Assembly: GCA_903884435.1 (NCBI GenBank)
Contig: CAISEY010000224.1
Coordinates: 1 to 59,579 of the forward strand
Direction of reading: 5' to 3'
Length of the DNA: 59,579 nt
DNA from: an uncultured Hyphomicrobiales bacterium
Lineage (GTDB): Bacteria > Pseudomonadota > Alphaproteobacteria > Rhizobiales > Beijerinckiaceae
The notes under the pieces are model-generated. The model was not told the origin of the DNA and ran no database searches. It was given only the letters and a program-made list of their open reading frames with translations. The translations under genes were made by a program, and so were the position numbers. Shown one piece after another: positions 52,269 to 59,579 of the stretch; positions within the stretch are counted from its first letter, which is position 1, and every line of letters begins with the position of its first letter.

Positions 52269-53138
52269 GTGCCCGAACTCCCCGAAGTCGAAACCGTCCG
52301 CCGCGGCCTCGAACCCGCGATGACCGGAGCGCGTTTCACGAAGGTCGAGCAGCGCCGCGCCGATCTGCGCTTTCCCTTCCCGCCGGATTTCGCGGAGCGC
52401 CTGACGGGACGGCGCGTGGACGCGCTGGGGCGGCGCGCCAAATATCTTCTCGCCGATCTCGACAATGGCGACGTGCTGGTCATGCATCTGGGCATGAGCG
52501 GATCGTTTCGCGTCGACGCGGACATGCCCGGCGTTTTTCACCACGACCGCTCGAAACTCGCGGCGCACGATCACGTCGTCTTTCATCTCTCCAGTGGCGC
52601 GGCGATCACCTACAACGATCCGCGCCGTTTCGGCTTCATGCTGCTGGAGCCGCGCGCGACGCTGGCGGATCACAGGTTTTTCCGCGACATCGGCGTGGAG
52701 CCGCTCGGCAACGAACTGGACGGCGCCCTGCTGGCGCGCCTCTTCGCGGGCAAGGCCGCGCCGCTGAAGGCCGCGCTGCTCGACCAGACGCTGATCGCGG
52801 GCCTCGGCAATATCTATGTCTGCGAGGCCCTGCACCGCGCCGGGCTTTCGCCGCGCCGGGAGGCGGGAGACCTCGCGCGCAAGGATGGCGGCCCGACGAA
52901 GCGCGCGGAGCTTCTCGCCCGCTGCGTCCGCGAGGTGCTGGAGGAGGCCGTCGCGGCCGGCGGCTCGAGCCTGCGCGACCATCGCCAGGCCGATGGCTCT
53001 CTTGGCTATTTCCAGCACAACTTCCGCGTCTACGACCGCGAAAACGAACCCTGCCCGAAACCGGGCTGCCGGGGAACCATCGCGCGGACCGTGCAATCCG
53101 GGCGCTCGACGTTTTATTGCGGCGTCTGCCAGCGCTGA
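52269..53138 (+). CDS. mutM: Formamidopyrimidine-DNA glycosylase
   Basis: This 289-residue DNA repair enzyme removes 8-oxoguanine and nicks the strand. Catalytic P2 and E3 lie in the invariant PELPEVET start. [40 protein letters not shown] and the C-terminal zinc finger (CPKPGC...YCGVCQ) are intact. The start is GTG 52269, fixed by the required N-terminal proline. The gene faces the quinone-oxidoreductase gene, with stop codons 3 bases apart. Confidence 0.96.
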   Translation: MPELPEVETVRRGLEPAMTGARFTKVEQRRADLRFPFPPDFAERLTGRRVDALGRRAKYLLADLDNGDVLVMHLGMSGSFRVDADMPGVFHHDRSKLAAHDHVVFHLSSGAAITYNDPRRFGFMLLEPRATLADHRFFRDIGVEPLGNELDGALLARLFAGKAAPLKAALLDQTLIAGLGNIYVCEALHRAGLSPRREAGDLARKDGGPTKRAELLARCVREVLEEAVAAGGSSLRDHRQADGSLGYFQHNFRVYDRENEPCPKPGCRGTIARTVQSGRSTFYCGVCQR

Positions 53139-53141
53139 CGG

Positions 53142-54125
53142 CTATATTTCCACGACGAAGTGGCCAGTGCCCGTGGCTTTTTCGGCGGCGTCGTGGGCCT
53201 TCGCGAGGTCCGCGAGCGCGAACACGCCTCCGACGCGATGGATCAATCCTCCCGCCGCCGCGCGTTCGTTGATCCCCGCGCAGGTGGCGGAGAAGGTCGC
53301 GTCGTCGAGCAGATAGACGAAGATGAAATGCAGGCCCATGTTGCGCGCGCGACGCCCGGTCTGGGTGACGGGAACGGAGGGGGCGCTCGCCGCGCCAAAG
53401 GAGACGATCGAGCCGCCCTCGCCGAGAATACGCTCGTCGAAGGCCATGTTCGCGGGCAGATTGACCTCGACGATGTGATCGACGCCGCGCCCCCCGGTCT
53501 CCGCGAGAATTCGCGCCTCGAGATCGGGCGCCCGGCGGTCGAGAACGACATCGGCGCCGAGCGCCCGCACCGCCTCGATCCGGTCGGGCCCGCCGCCGGT
53601 CGAGGCGATGACCCGCGCGCCGCGCCATTTGGCGAATTGCACCGCGTAGGCGCCGACGCGGCCCGTCGCGCCAGGCACGTAAACCGTCCGGCCCGCGACC
53701 GGGCGCGCCACGTGCACGGCGTGATAGCCGGTCATCGCGGGAATGCCGAAACAGGCGCCCTCGATAAAGCTCGCGCCGGCCGGCAGAGGTTTCACGAAGC
53801 GGGCGGGCAGGCAAACATATTCCGCCGCCGTGCCCATCGCCCGGCGCCATTGGGCGTTGTAGACCCAGACGCGGTCGCCCTCGCGCAAACCCGCGACCCC
53901 CGCGCCAAGGCCCGCGACCACGCCCGCGCCATCGGAATGCGGGACGACGCGGGGAAATTCCGGCGCGACATTCGCGTTGGCGCGGCGCTTGTAGTCGGAC
54001 GGGTTGACGCCCGAGGCATGAAGCCGCACCAGCGCCTCGCCCGCGCCGGGCTTCGGCGTCTCCATCTCGCCGGTCCGGATGACGTCCGCGGCCGGACCCG
54101 TCCGTTCATACCATCCCGCGCGCAT
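53142..54125 (-). CDS. Medium-chain dehydrogenase/reductase, quinone oxidoreductase type
   Basis: This 327-residue NADPH-dependent oxidoreductase has N-terminal GroES-like parts (LHASGVNPSDYKRRAN, FPRVVPHSDGAG) and a Rossmann domain with YVPGATGRVGAYAVQFAKWRGARVIAS. The zinc ligands of alcohol dehydrogenases are absent, as in quinone oxidoreductases (QOR). ATG 54125 follows GGAGGCGAAC. It would reduce quinones or alkenals in the cytosol; the substrate is open. Confidence 0.9.
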   Translation of the reverse strand: MRAGWYERTGPAADVIRTGEMETPKPGAGEALVRLHASGVNPSDYKRRANANVAPEFPRVVPHSDGAGVVAGLGAGVAGLREGDRVWVYNAQWRRAMGTAAEYVCLPARFVKPLPAGASFIEGACFGIPAMTGYHAVHVARPVAGRTVYVPGATGRVGAYAVQFAKWRGARVIASTGGGPDRIEAVRALGADVVLDRRAPDLEARILAETGGRGVDHIVEVNLPANMAFDERILGEGGSIVSFGAASAPSVPVTQTGRRARNMGLHFIFVYLLDDATFSATCAGINERAAAGGLIHRVGGVFALADLAKAHDAAEKATGTGHFVVEI

Positions 54126-54332
54126 GTTCGCCTCCATGGATTGACCGGGACCACTCTGGGCGCCGCGGGAGACGTTGGCAAGCGCCGGTCGATTTCCCGG
54201 ATATTCGCGCCGCGACGCCTTGCGCCCCGGCCCGCGTCGACTATATTGCGCCGCCTTGGCGACAGTGACCGGAACGCCAGCGTCGACGCCCGCGGGCGCC
54301 CGGCGCGCGGTTCGGGAGTCGCCGGCAAAGAC

Positions 54333-54422
54333 GGAGGGGTGGCCGAGTGGTTGAAGGCGCACGCCTGGAAAGTGTGTTTACGGGAAACCGTAACGCGGGT
54401 TCGAATCCCGCTCCCTCCGCCA
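54333..54422 (+). tRNA. tRNA-Ser (anticodon GGA)
   Basis: This is a 90-base class II tRNA: acceptor GGAGGGG pairs with TCCCTCC, discriminator G, and an encoded CCA ends it. The D-arm includes GGCCGAGTGGTTGAAGGC. The anticodon loop CTGGAAA gives GGA, reading UCC and UCU. A long variable arm (TTTACGGGAAACCGTAA) and the T-loop GGTTCGAATCC follow. Confidence 0.96.
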
Positions 54423-54725
54423 CGACCTCGCGCCGGTAAAGCCTCCGTGAATTTCGACCGCCCTCATTATTCGCCGTATTTGCAATGATTTATCGACCGG
54501 CCCGCGAACCGTCGCTATCGGAAAAGTGGCGAAAAGTGCTCTCCGGACGCCCGCGTTCTCCAAAGCCGTGGACTCTCCCGAAAAAGTACGGCGCTGAATT
54601 CGCGTTTGATTTCAATGGCTTTCGGGACAGCCATTTTCGCGGGTTGGATTGAACTTTCGCTTGTCCAGCGGCGGATTTTGTCGTCTTTTCTAACCGGGTT
54701 CAAAGTACGGCGAACTCGCGGGCGC
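54423..54725. other. Non-coding stretch between tRNA-Ser and the IS element
   Basis: These 303 bases have no gene-like frame. There is a 7-bp hairpin AATGGCT/AGCCATT at 54614-54635 followed by TTC, a possible weak terminator. The near-repeat AGTACGGCG occurs at about 54590 and 54706. No copy of the tRNA 3' end or att-like duplication was found here. Confidence 0.5.
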
Positions 54726-54764
54726 TGAACCGCCCCGGGTTTGCCGGAGGCCGTTTCGTTTGAG

Positions 54765-55670
54765 TCACGCGGCCATGGCTGGTTGCGTCAGCATGGCGTC
54801 ATAGCGTTCCTCGGCTTCGGCCGGCGGGATGTTGCCGATGGGCTCCAGCAGCCGGCGATTGTTGAACCAGTCTACCCATTCCAGCGTCGCGAACTCGACG
54901 GCTTGGAAGCTCCGCCAGGGTCCGCGCCGATGGATGACCTCTGCTTTGTGGAGGCCGTTGATCGTTTCCGCGAAAGCATTGTCATAGCTGTCGCCGACAC
55001 TGCCGACTGAAGGCTCCACACCAGCTTCCGCCAGCCGCTCGGCGTAGCGGATCGAGACGTATTGGCTTCCCCTGTCGGAGTGATGGATAAGACCGCTCCG
55101 ATGGACCGGCCGCCGGTCATGCAGCGCCTGTTCCAGCGCATCGAGCACAAAGCTGGCGTGGGCAGTGCGGCTGACCCGCCAGCCCACGATGCGGCGCGCA
55201 TAGGCGTCGATGACGAAGGCGACAGAGACGAAGCCCGTCCAGGTCGAGACACAGGTGAAGTCCGACAGCCAGAGCACGTTTGGCGCTGGCGCATGGAACT
55301 GACGGTTCACATGGTCCAGAGGGCATGGCGCCGCCTTGTCGCTCACCGTCGTGCGCACTGGCTTGCCGCGGATCACGCCCTGCAAGCCCATGTTGCGCAT
55401 CAGCCGCGCAACAGTGCGGCGTGCAACATTCTTGCTCTCTCGCCCGAGTTGCCGCCAGACCTTGCGCACGCGATAGACCTCGAAGTTCTCCGCGAAAACG
55501 CGGGCAATCTCCGGCTTGAGGGCCATATCCCGTCTGGCCCGCGCCGACAGCTTCGCGGGATCAGCCCGCCGGGCTGCATGATCGCGATATGTGGAAGGGG
55601 CAATCGGCAAGACCTTGCAGATCGGCTCGACCCCATACTCCTGGCGATGATCGTCGATGAAGGCGATCAT
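54765..55670 (-). CDS. IS3-family transposase OrfB (DDE integrase domain)
   Basis: This 301-residue transposase starts MIAFIDDHRQEYG at ATG 55670. An HTH_21-like region (MALKPEIARVFAENFEVYRVRKVWRQL) is followed by the rve catalytic domain, with Asp in LSDFTCV, Asp in HHSDRGSQYVS and Glu in DNAFAETINGLHKAEVI, the DD(35)E triad. The C-terminus has WVDWFNNRRLLEPIGNIPP. The frame itself is intact. In active elements it is made as an OrfAB fusion by -1 frameshifting near the end of orfA, a region altered in this copy. Confidence 0.9.
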   Translation of the reverse strand: MIAFIDDHRQEYGVEPICKVLPIAPSTYRDHAARRADPAKLSARARRDMALKPEIARVFAENFEVYRVRKVWRQLGRESKNVARRTVARLMRNMGLQGVIRGKPVRTTVSDKAAPCPLDHVNRQFHAPAPNVLWLSDFTCVSTWTGFVSVAFVIDAYARRIVGWRVSRTAHASFVLDALEQALHDRRPVHRSGLIHHSDRGSQYVSIRYAERLAEAGVEPSVGSVGDSYDNAFAETINGLHKAEVIHRRGPWRSFQAVEFATLEWVDWFNNRRLLEPIGNIPPAEAEERYDAMLTQPAMAA

Positions 55671-55995
55671 CTCTTGAACGGGCGGTCGAGCTCCGCCTGG
55701 GCCAAATACGCACTCCCTTGCGCAGGATCTCGTTGGCTTGTCGAAGCTCCCGAACATCTCGTTCCAGCGCCTTCGTTCTGGCGGCCATATCCGTCGTCGG
55801 ACCAGCCTTGCGCCCGCTGTCGCGCTCGGCCTTGTCCAGCCAATTATGAAGCGTCTGCGCCGTGCAGCCAATCTTGCCCGCAATCGAAACAGTCGCAGCC
55901 CATCGCGATGCGTGCCCAGCCTCGTGATCCAGAACCATCCGCACCGCCCGGGCGCGAACTTCAGGAGAAAACTTGTTCGTCGTTTTGCTTGTCAT
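55561..55995 (-). pseudogene. IS3-family OrfA, frameshifted near its C-terminus
   Basis: Residues 1-95 are a typical OrfA: the helix-turn-helix region (FSPEVRARAVRMVLDHE, GCTAQTLHNWLDKAERD) and the leucine-zipper region (TKALERDVRELRQANEILRK). After ILRK the frame continues into unrelated sequence to 55561. One base over, the DNA reads SAYLAQAELDRPFKR then stop, the normal OrfA end overlapping the OrfB ATG. This suggests loss of one base near 55713-55717. The product is 144 residues instead of about 110, and programmed frameshifting into orfB would be disturbed. A sequencing error would look the same. Confidence 0.7.
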
Positions 55996-56045
55996 GGCTC
56001 CACCTTCTCAAGAGTTGGAGCCTCCGGCAAACCCGGCGCGGTTCA

Positions 56046-56318
56046 ATTTAAGAAAATCAAGGAATTGTGAGCTGATCGGCGTCGGGACCCCACGCCGATT
56101 TACACACTCAACCTTTCTTTTGGGCAGATTTTGAGCAGCTCGGGTCAAAAAAGCGCACTCGGCATGCGCAAATGCGAGAAAAAAGACAGAACAATTCCAA
56201 ACTGAGTTTGGTTCAATTTTACGACCTGAAATAAAAATGCTTAAAGATCATTGTATAGACTTGAAAAAAGCTCTCAAGTCAGATTTTTTGTTGCCTGACT
56301 AAAATTGCTGGAATTCAA
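56046..56318. other. AT-rich intergenic strip with hairpins
   Basis: These 273 bases are far richer in A and T than the rest of the window, with several A6 and T6 runs. Hairpins are ATCGGCGT/ACGCCGAT at 56075-56099 and AGTCAG/CTGACT at 56277-56300, the latter just upstream of the RTX-like start. This probably holds the promoter of the RTX-like gene and may be foreign DNA. No gene is seen. Confidence 0.5.
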
Positions 56319-57077
56319 ATGGCCATTCTGCTCGTTCCGTCCCAATTCGCGTCGATCGCCGCAGCGGTGGCGGCGGCGACCGCCGGCGACACCATTCATC
56401 TCGAGGCTGGATACGCCGGCAACGAAGCGGCAACGGTGACCGTCGGCAATCTCGTCGTGGATGGTCCGTCTTCGGTCGCGAACGTCACTCTCACGCTCGC
56501 CGCGGGCGTGTCGTCGATCACGCTGACGGGGGGCGCGAACATCGATGTCCGCGGGAATGGCGGCCCCAATTCGATAACGGGCAACGCCGGCGACAACGAT
56601 CTTCGCGGCAACGCGGGCAACGACACGCTCAATGGCGGCGGCCCCGTGGGCGTCGCGGCGGATGACGACTGGGCCGACTACGCCGGGGCGGGTGGCGCGG
56701 TGAAAGTCACCCTGACCGATATTTCCAATGGCCACACCGGCGGCTTTTCAACTGGCGCCGACGGAAACGACACCCTTGTCGACATCGAAAATCTCAGGGG
56801 CGGCGACTTCGCGGACACGCTGACGGGCAACGCCGAGAATAATCACTTGCGCGGCGGCGCGGGCGCCGACACGCTGATCGGAGGCGGCCACACCGGCGGC
56901 GGCGAGGCGGGGGCCAGCGGCGACTGGGCCGACTATCGCGGCGCGTCCGGCTCGGTACGGGTGACATTGACCGACGGGACCGGCGGCCCAACCGGCGGCT
57001 TTTCAACGGGCGCCGACGGCGCCGACACGCTCATCGATATCCAGTTCTCCAGTTCCCCGAGGCCCGAATGTTTTTGA
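56319..57077 (+). pseudogene. RTX-like calcium-binding repeat protein, 3' end lost
   Basis: A 252-codon frame encodes an acidic, Gly/Asp-rich protein. Residues about 1-75 resemble a parallel-beta stretch (FASIAAAVAAATAGDTIHLE). Hemolysin-type nonapeptides follow (GNAGDNDLRGNAGNDTLNGG, GGDFADTLTGN, GGAGADTLIGG). A 40-residue unit starting DWADY and ending DI repeats with an 85-residue period (56667-56786 and 56922-57041). The second copy stops matching at 57041; the last 11 codons (QFSSSPRPECF) are antisense of the neighbouring glycosyltransferase gene. The secretion signal expected at the C-terminus is therefore missing. Confidence 0.8.
56667..57041 (+). repeat. Two copies of a 120-bp coding repeat inside the RTX-like gene
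   Basis: Copies at 56667-56786 and 56922-57041 both encode DWADY-x-GA...VTLTD...TGGFSTGADG-x-DTL-x-DI, 255 bases apart. The first is followed by ENLRGGDFADTLTGN. The second is cut at the rearrangement junction. Confidence 0.85.
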
Positions 57078-58585
57078 AGGCTGACAATCCGAACGTTCGG
57101 CAAGGACGCGACGGGACGAAGATCGGACAGTTGAAAGGACCTGCCGAGCTCCGCGCCCTTGTCGCTTCCCCGCCACAGAACTCCAATCCTGAACCCGTCG
57201 TGGCCGATGATCGCTTTCCATTTTCGAACAAGCTCGTCATTCGCGGCGAGATAGGGAATATTCCGGGGAATGGTGGACGCGGTTGTTCTGAACGCCAATG
57301 GCAAGCTCGGCAACGGCGCGTGAAAATCGAACGCCAGCGAAGCGTCGTTTTCATCGACGATTTCACACGGGGCGGCGAGGCCTTTCATCAATCCACGCAG
57401 GGATTTCTGCGGCGCGAAGAGAACCCGGGCCCCCGCTTCGTCCAGAAGCTGGACGTATCGGCAGAACTGGATCGTGTCTCCCAGTCCCTGCTCCCAGTGA
57501 ACGAGGATGGTCTTGCCCGATATGTCGCTCTCGCCAAGCCAGAGCGGCTTTCCAAAGGTTCTCGCGCCGGAAGGCTCCTTCACGCGCTTGCGCCACTCAT
57601 ACAACTTCCAGCCTTCGTGAAAATTTCCGCCCAGCAGAAGCGCCATTGATTTGTTGAAATACGCCCCCGCGTGATCGTCGCTCGACGCTATCGCCCGGTC
57701 ATAGCTCGCCAGCGCGTCATCGAGGCGCTTCATTTCGACGAGCAATCCGCCGCTGTTCGCGTGCGCCTTCGCATGGCCGGCCTTGAGCGCTATCGCGCGG
57801 TCGTAGCTCGCCAGCGCCGCGTCGAGACGCTTGAGGTCCAGCAAGGCGTTTCCACGATTGTAGAAGATTTCCGCGTTGTCGGGCTTCAGGGCGATCGCGC
57901 GATCATAGGCTTGCACGGCTTCTTCCGCCCGCCCGAGGTCCTTGAGCGCGCTTCCACGATTATTGTGCGCGTCGGCGTTGTCGGGTCCCAGCGCGATCGA
58001 GCGCTCGTAGCTCGACAAGGCGTCGCCCGGACGCCCGAGAGCCTTCAGCGCGTTGCCCTGATTGTTGAAAGCCTCCGCGTAGTCCGGCTTCAATTCAATC
58101 GCCCGGGCGTGGCTCGCCAGCGCTTCGTCGAGTCTCCCGAGCGCCTTCAGCGCGTTGCCGCGACTGTTGTGCGCCTCGGCGTAGTCCGGCTTCAACGCGA
58201 TCGCCCGGTCGTAACTCGCCAGCGCGTCGTCCAGACGCTTCAGATCCTTCAACGCGACGGCCCGATTGTAATGCGCTTCGGCGAATTCGGAGTTTATGGA
58301 AATGGCCCGCATGAAGAGCCGTTCCGCCTCTTCGTGCCGTCTGGTCCTGGCGGCGATCACGCCGAGCAGATGAAGCGCGTCGAAATGGTCGGGATTTATC
58401 CGCAGAACTTCGAGGTACAGCGATTTCGCGTCGTCGAGATTGCCCTTCCGGTGAAGGACAACGGCCCGCCGAAGCATGTTCTGGACAATTTCGGGATCCC
58501 GTCGCCCCGGATGGGCGCCATCATTTTCAGGTTCCACCAGGGGAATATCCTGTTCGACGCCACGAACCGGCCGGAAGGCCGCCAT
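56933..58585 (-). pseudogene. TPR-repeat glycosyltransferase-like protein (OGT/SPINDLY type), 3' end replaced
   Basis: A 550-codon frame from ATG 58585. About nine tetratricopeptide repeats of 34 residues follow residue 38 (DALASYDRAIALKPDYAEAH and similar), then a glycosyltransferase-like domain with EGWKLYEWRKR, WLGESDISGKTILVHWEQGLG, APQKSLRGLM and RPVASLPNVRIVSLQK. After GLGELEN the frame reads into the antisense of the RTX-like gene and stops at 56933, so the final nucleotide-sugar-binding part, normally another 100 or so residues, is gone. It probably once modified an exported protein. The start codon lacks a clear ribosome binding site. Confidence 0.8.
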
Positions 58586-58738
58586 TATTGGAAAAACTAT
58601 GTCGTCGCGGCGATTTCGGCAAGAGCCCGATCGGGCGGGATCGGCCGGCCCTTGCCGCGGCTGGAGACGCCCGCGGAATTTCGATAGTCTCGCCAGAATC
58701 CGACTCAATGGGGACCGGGCGGACGTCGGGAGCTGATC

Positions 58739-59170
58739 TTGCCAGCAAGAGCGAAAAAGGCCGGCGGTGACACGCCGTCCGGCAAGCCGCCGGACGAAAA
58801 TCTGAAGCGGCTCACGATACGCATCGACCTCGCGGGAGGACGGCAACTGGGCCCCGGCAAGGTACGGCTTCTCGAACTCGTCGATACGTCCGGGTCCATC
58901 ACCGCCTCGGCGAAATTGATGGAGATGTCCTACCGGCGCGCGTGGCTGCTGATCGACGAACTCAATCACATGTTCGAGACGCCGCTGGTGGAAACGCGCA
59001 TGGGCGGGCGGGGCGGCGCCAACGCCCGCCTCAGCTTGCTGGGCCGGGCCGTGGTGCAGATTTACCGGTCCATCGAAGCCGAGGCCCATGGCGTCTCGGC
59101 GACGCGGCTCAACGAACTGGCGCGCAACCTGCGTCGGGATTCCCCGACTCCCGCGAAAGAGCCGAAGTAA
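58739..59170 (+). CDS. ModE-type winged-helix regulator lacking the molybdate-binding domain
   Basis: This 143-residue DNA-binding protein matches the N-terminal domain of ModE (LysR-like winged helix): RLTIRIDLAGGRQLGPGKVRLLELVDTSGSIT, MSYRRAWLLIDELNHMF and the GRGGANARLSLLGRAVV wing. The C-terminal TOBE/Mop domains that bind molybdate are missing, as in many short alphaproteobacterial ModE-like proteins. The best start is TTG 58739 with GGGAG 8 bases upstream. No mod transport genes are adjacent. Confidence 0.85.
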   Translation: MPARAKKAGGDTPSGKPPDENLKRLTIRIDLAGGRQLGPGKVRLLELVDTSGSITASAKLMEMSYRRAWLLIDELNHMFETPLVETRMGGRGGANARLSLLGRAVVQIYRSIEAEAHGVSATRLNELARNLRRDSPTPAKEPK

Positions 59171-59290
59171 AAGCCGGCGAAGCGACAGGCGTTGAATTTC
59201 TCGCGGATCGTCGGGTCCTTCGGTTTCTTTTCCTTGTACCGGTCGAGAATCCATTCGACGCCGGAAGCTAGCGACGCGACGTTCGAAAAA
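59171..59290 (-). pseudogene. Remnant of a restriction-type (ISP-like) helicase C-terminal region
   Basis: In one minus-strand frame the DNA reads ASGVEWILDRYKEKKPKDP followed by TIREKFNACRFAGFY. I recognise this as close to the end of large predicted helicases associated with type ISP restriction-modification. Only about 40 residues match; there is no start, and both sides run into unrelated sequence, including the ModE-type gene end. It is probably a scar of a deleted defence gene. The identification is from memory of the motif and needs a database search. Confidence 0.45.
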
Positions 59291-59410
59291 GGCCTTCGCG
59301 AGGGCGCCCCGACCGGTTGAAGCCTCGCGGCCGGGACGCGGGAGGGCCTGGCGGCGCGGGGCCGCGTCGCGGGACTCGAAATGGCCGGGGGAAGCTTCTA
59401 TTCTCCCCCC

Positions 59411-59579
59411 ATGTTCCCCACCCCGCCAGACGCCGCCGGCCTGTCGCCCGCCGAACTCGCGCGTGTCCTGCAATGGTATGTCGACATGGGCGTCGACATC
59501 GCCGTCGAGGCGGAGCCGCGCGACCGGTTCGCGGACAGCGCGGCGGAGCTCGCGAGCCTCGCGGCGGAGCAGGCGTCGC
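59411..59579 (+). CDS. Start of probable family-4-like uracil-DNA glycosylase, cut by window edge
   Basis: ATG 59411 opens a frame to the end of the window (56 codons). The sequence LSPAELARVLQWYVDMGVDIAVEAEPRDR resembles the N-terminal extension seen in alphaproteobacterial uracil-DNA glycosylases, where a WY-x-x-MGVD segment is common. The catalytic motifs lie beyond the window, so the call rests on the N-terminus only. The start lacks a clear ribosome binding site. Confidence 0.5.
   Translation, partial: MFPTPPDAAGLSPAELARVLQWYVDMGVDIAVEAEPRDRFADSAAELASLAAEQAS

Larger units (their letters stand above)
54726..56045 (-). mobile_element. IS3-family insertion sequence (1320 bp)
   Basis: Terminal inverted repeats begin TGAACCGC and continue CCGGGTTTGCCGGAGGC. 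The left copy is 54726-54751; the right copy, read inverted, is 56045-56020, with one mismatch (c/g). Ends in TGA...TCA, two overlapping frames (orfA, orfB) and the DDE transposase mark the IS3 family. Flanking bases (GGGCGC on the left, ATTTAAG on the right) show no 3-5 bp duplication, so the two sides may not come from one insertion event. Confidence 0.9.

Noticed and set aside
56319..58400. CRISPR-like periodicity
   Set aside because: The repeats here are coding (85-residue RTX units and 34-residue TPR units), diverged, and lack constant direct repeats with spacers.
57671..58687. Plus-strand open frame of 338 codons with regular repeats
   Set aside because: The periodicity is the antisense of the tetratricopeptide repeats on the minus strand.
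54333..59579. Integrated prophage or integrative element at tRNA-Ser
   Set aside because: The tRNA, IS and broken genes are suggestive, but there is no integrase, no duplicated tRNA end and no phage structural gene.

Overview
The window is very GC-rich, and its proteins and gene order (dut, rrf2, cysK, coaBC, ubiB, ubiE, mutM close together) point to an alphaproteobacterium. The order Hyphomicrobiales (Rhizobiales) is most likely, with a Beijerinckiaceae/Methylocystaceae/Bradyrhizobium-like flavour. This placement is inferred from protein resemblance; there is no rRNA in the window. The only tRNA is tRNA-Ser(GGA) at 54333-54422. No CRISPR array, phage gene set or replication origin was seen.

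Layout. 1-3493: a cut membrane protein, a pterin dehydratase, an acyl-CoA dehydrogenase and an NMT1-type binding protein. 3514-10875 (minus): a DUF1993 gene and a three-gene operon (transglutaminase/DUF2126, circularly permuted ATP-grasp plus alpha-E, second transglutaminase) predicted to make or process a peptide-like product. 11205-14354: AAHS-type MFS transporter, MoeB/ThiF-like E1, second DUF1993 gene, RidA-family protein. 14400-15500 (minus): a helical hypothetical and a nitroreductase. 15628-26340 (plus): ten closely packed genes (isochorismatase-like amidase, PuuE-like deacetylase, glycerate 2-kinase, MFS, one-cysteine Asp/Glu-racemase-fold enzyme, Bug receptor, DUF1932 dehydrogenase, LigI-like amidohydrolase, LLM flavin monooxygenase, ThDP lyase/decarboxylase) that look like a catabolic island for a carboxylated, possibly N-containing compound. 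26318-27619 (minus): cyclopropane fatty acid synthase.

27871-34153 (plus): a secreted protein with one CxxCH heme site and a propeller-like body, an alpha/beta hydrolase, an LVIVD-repeat protein and two tandem Bug receptors. 34250-36757: MAPEG protein, signal-less ModA-like protein, AmpG-like permease. 36850-40488: Gfo/Idh/MocA oxidoreductase, then isobutyryl-CoA dehydrogenase and 3-hydroxyisobutyrate dehydrogenase (valine catabolism) split by an AT-richer PD-(D/E)XK-like gene. 40560-44159: Tat-exported esterase, Bug receptor, Rieske protein, amidohydrolase. 44234-49948 (minus): housekeeping block cysK, rrf2, dut, coaBC, ubiB, ubiE. 50040-52230: two cupins and a Bug receptor sitting between ubiE and mutM.

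54333-59579 is a rearranged zone: tRNA-Ser, a 1.32-kb IS3-family element without target duplication and with a frameshifted orfA, an AT-rich strip, an RTX-like gene and a TPR-glycosyltransferase gene that have both lost their 3' ends at one tail-to-tail junction (about 57042), a ModE-type regulator, a helicase remnant, and the start of a probable uracil-DNA glycosylase gene.

The recurring theme is uptake and breakdown of small organic acids. Five Bug/TctC-like periplasmic receptors are present with no TctA/TctB membrane subunits, each next to different hydrolases or oxidoreductases.
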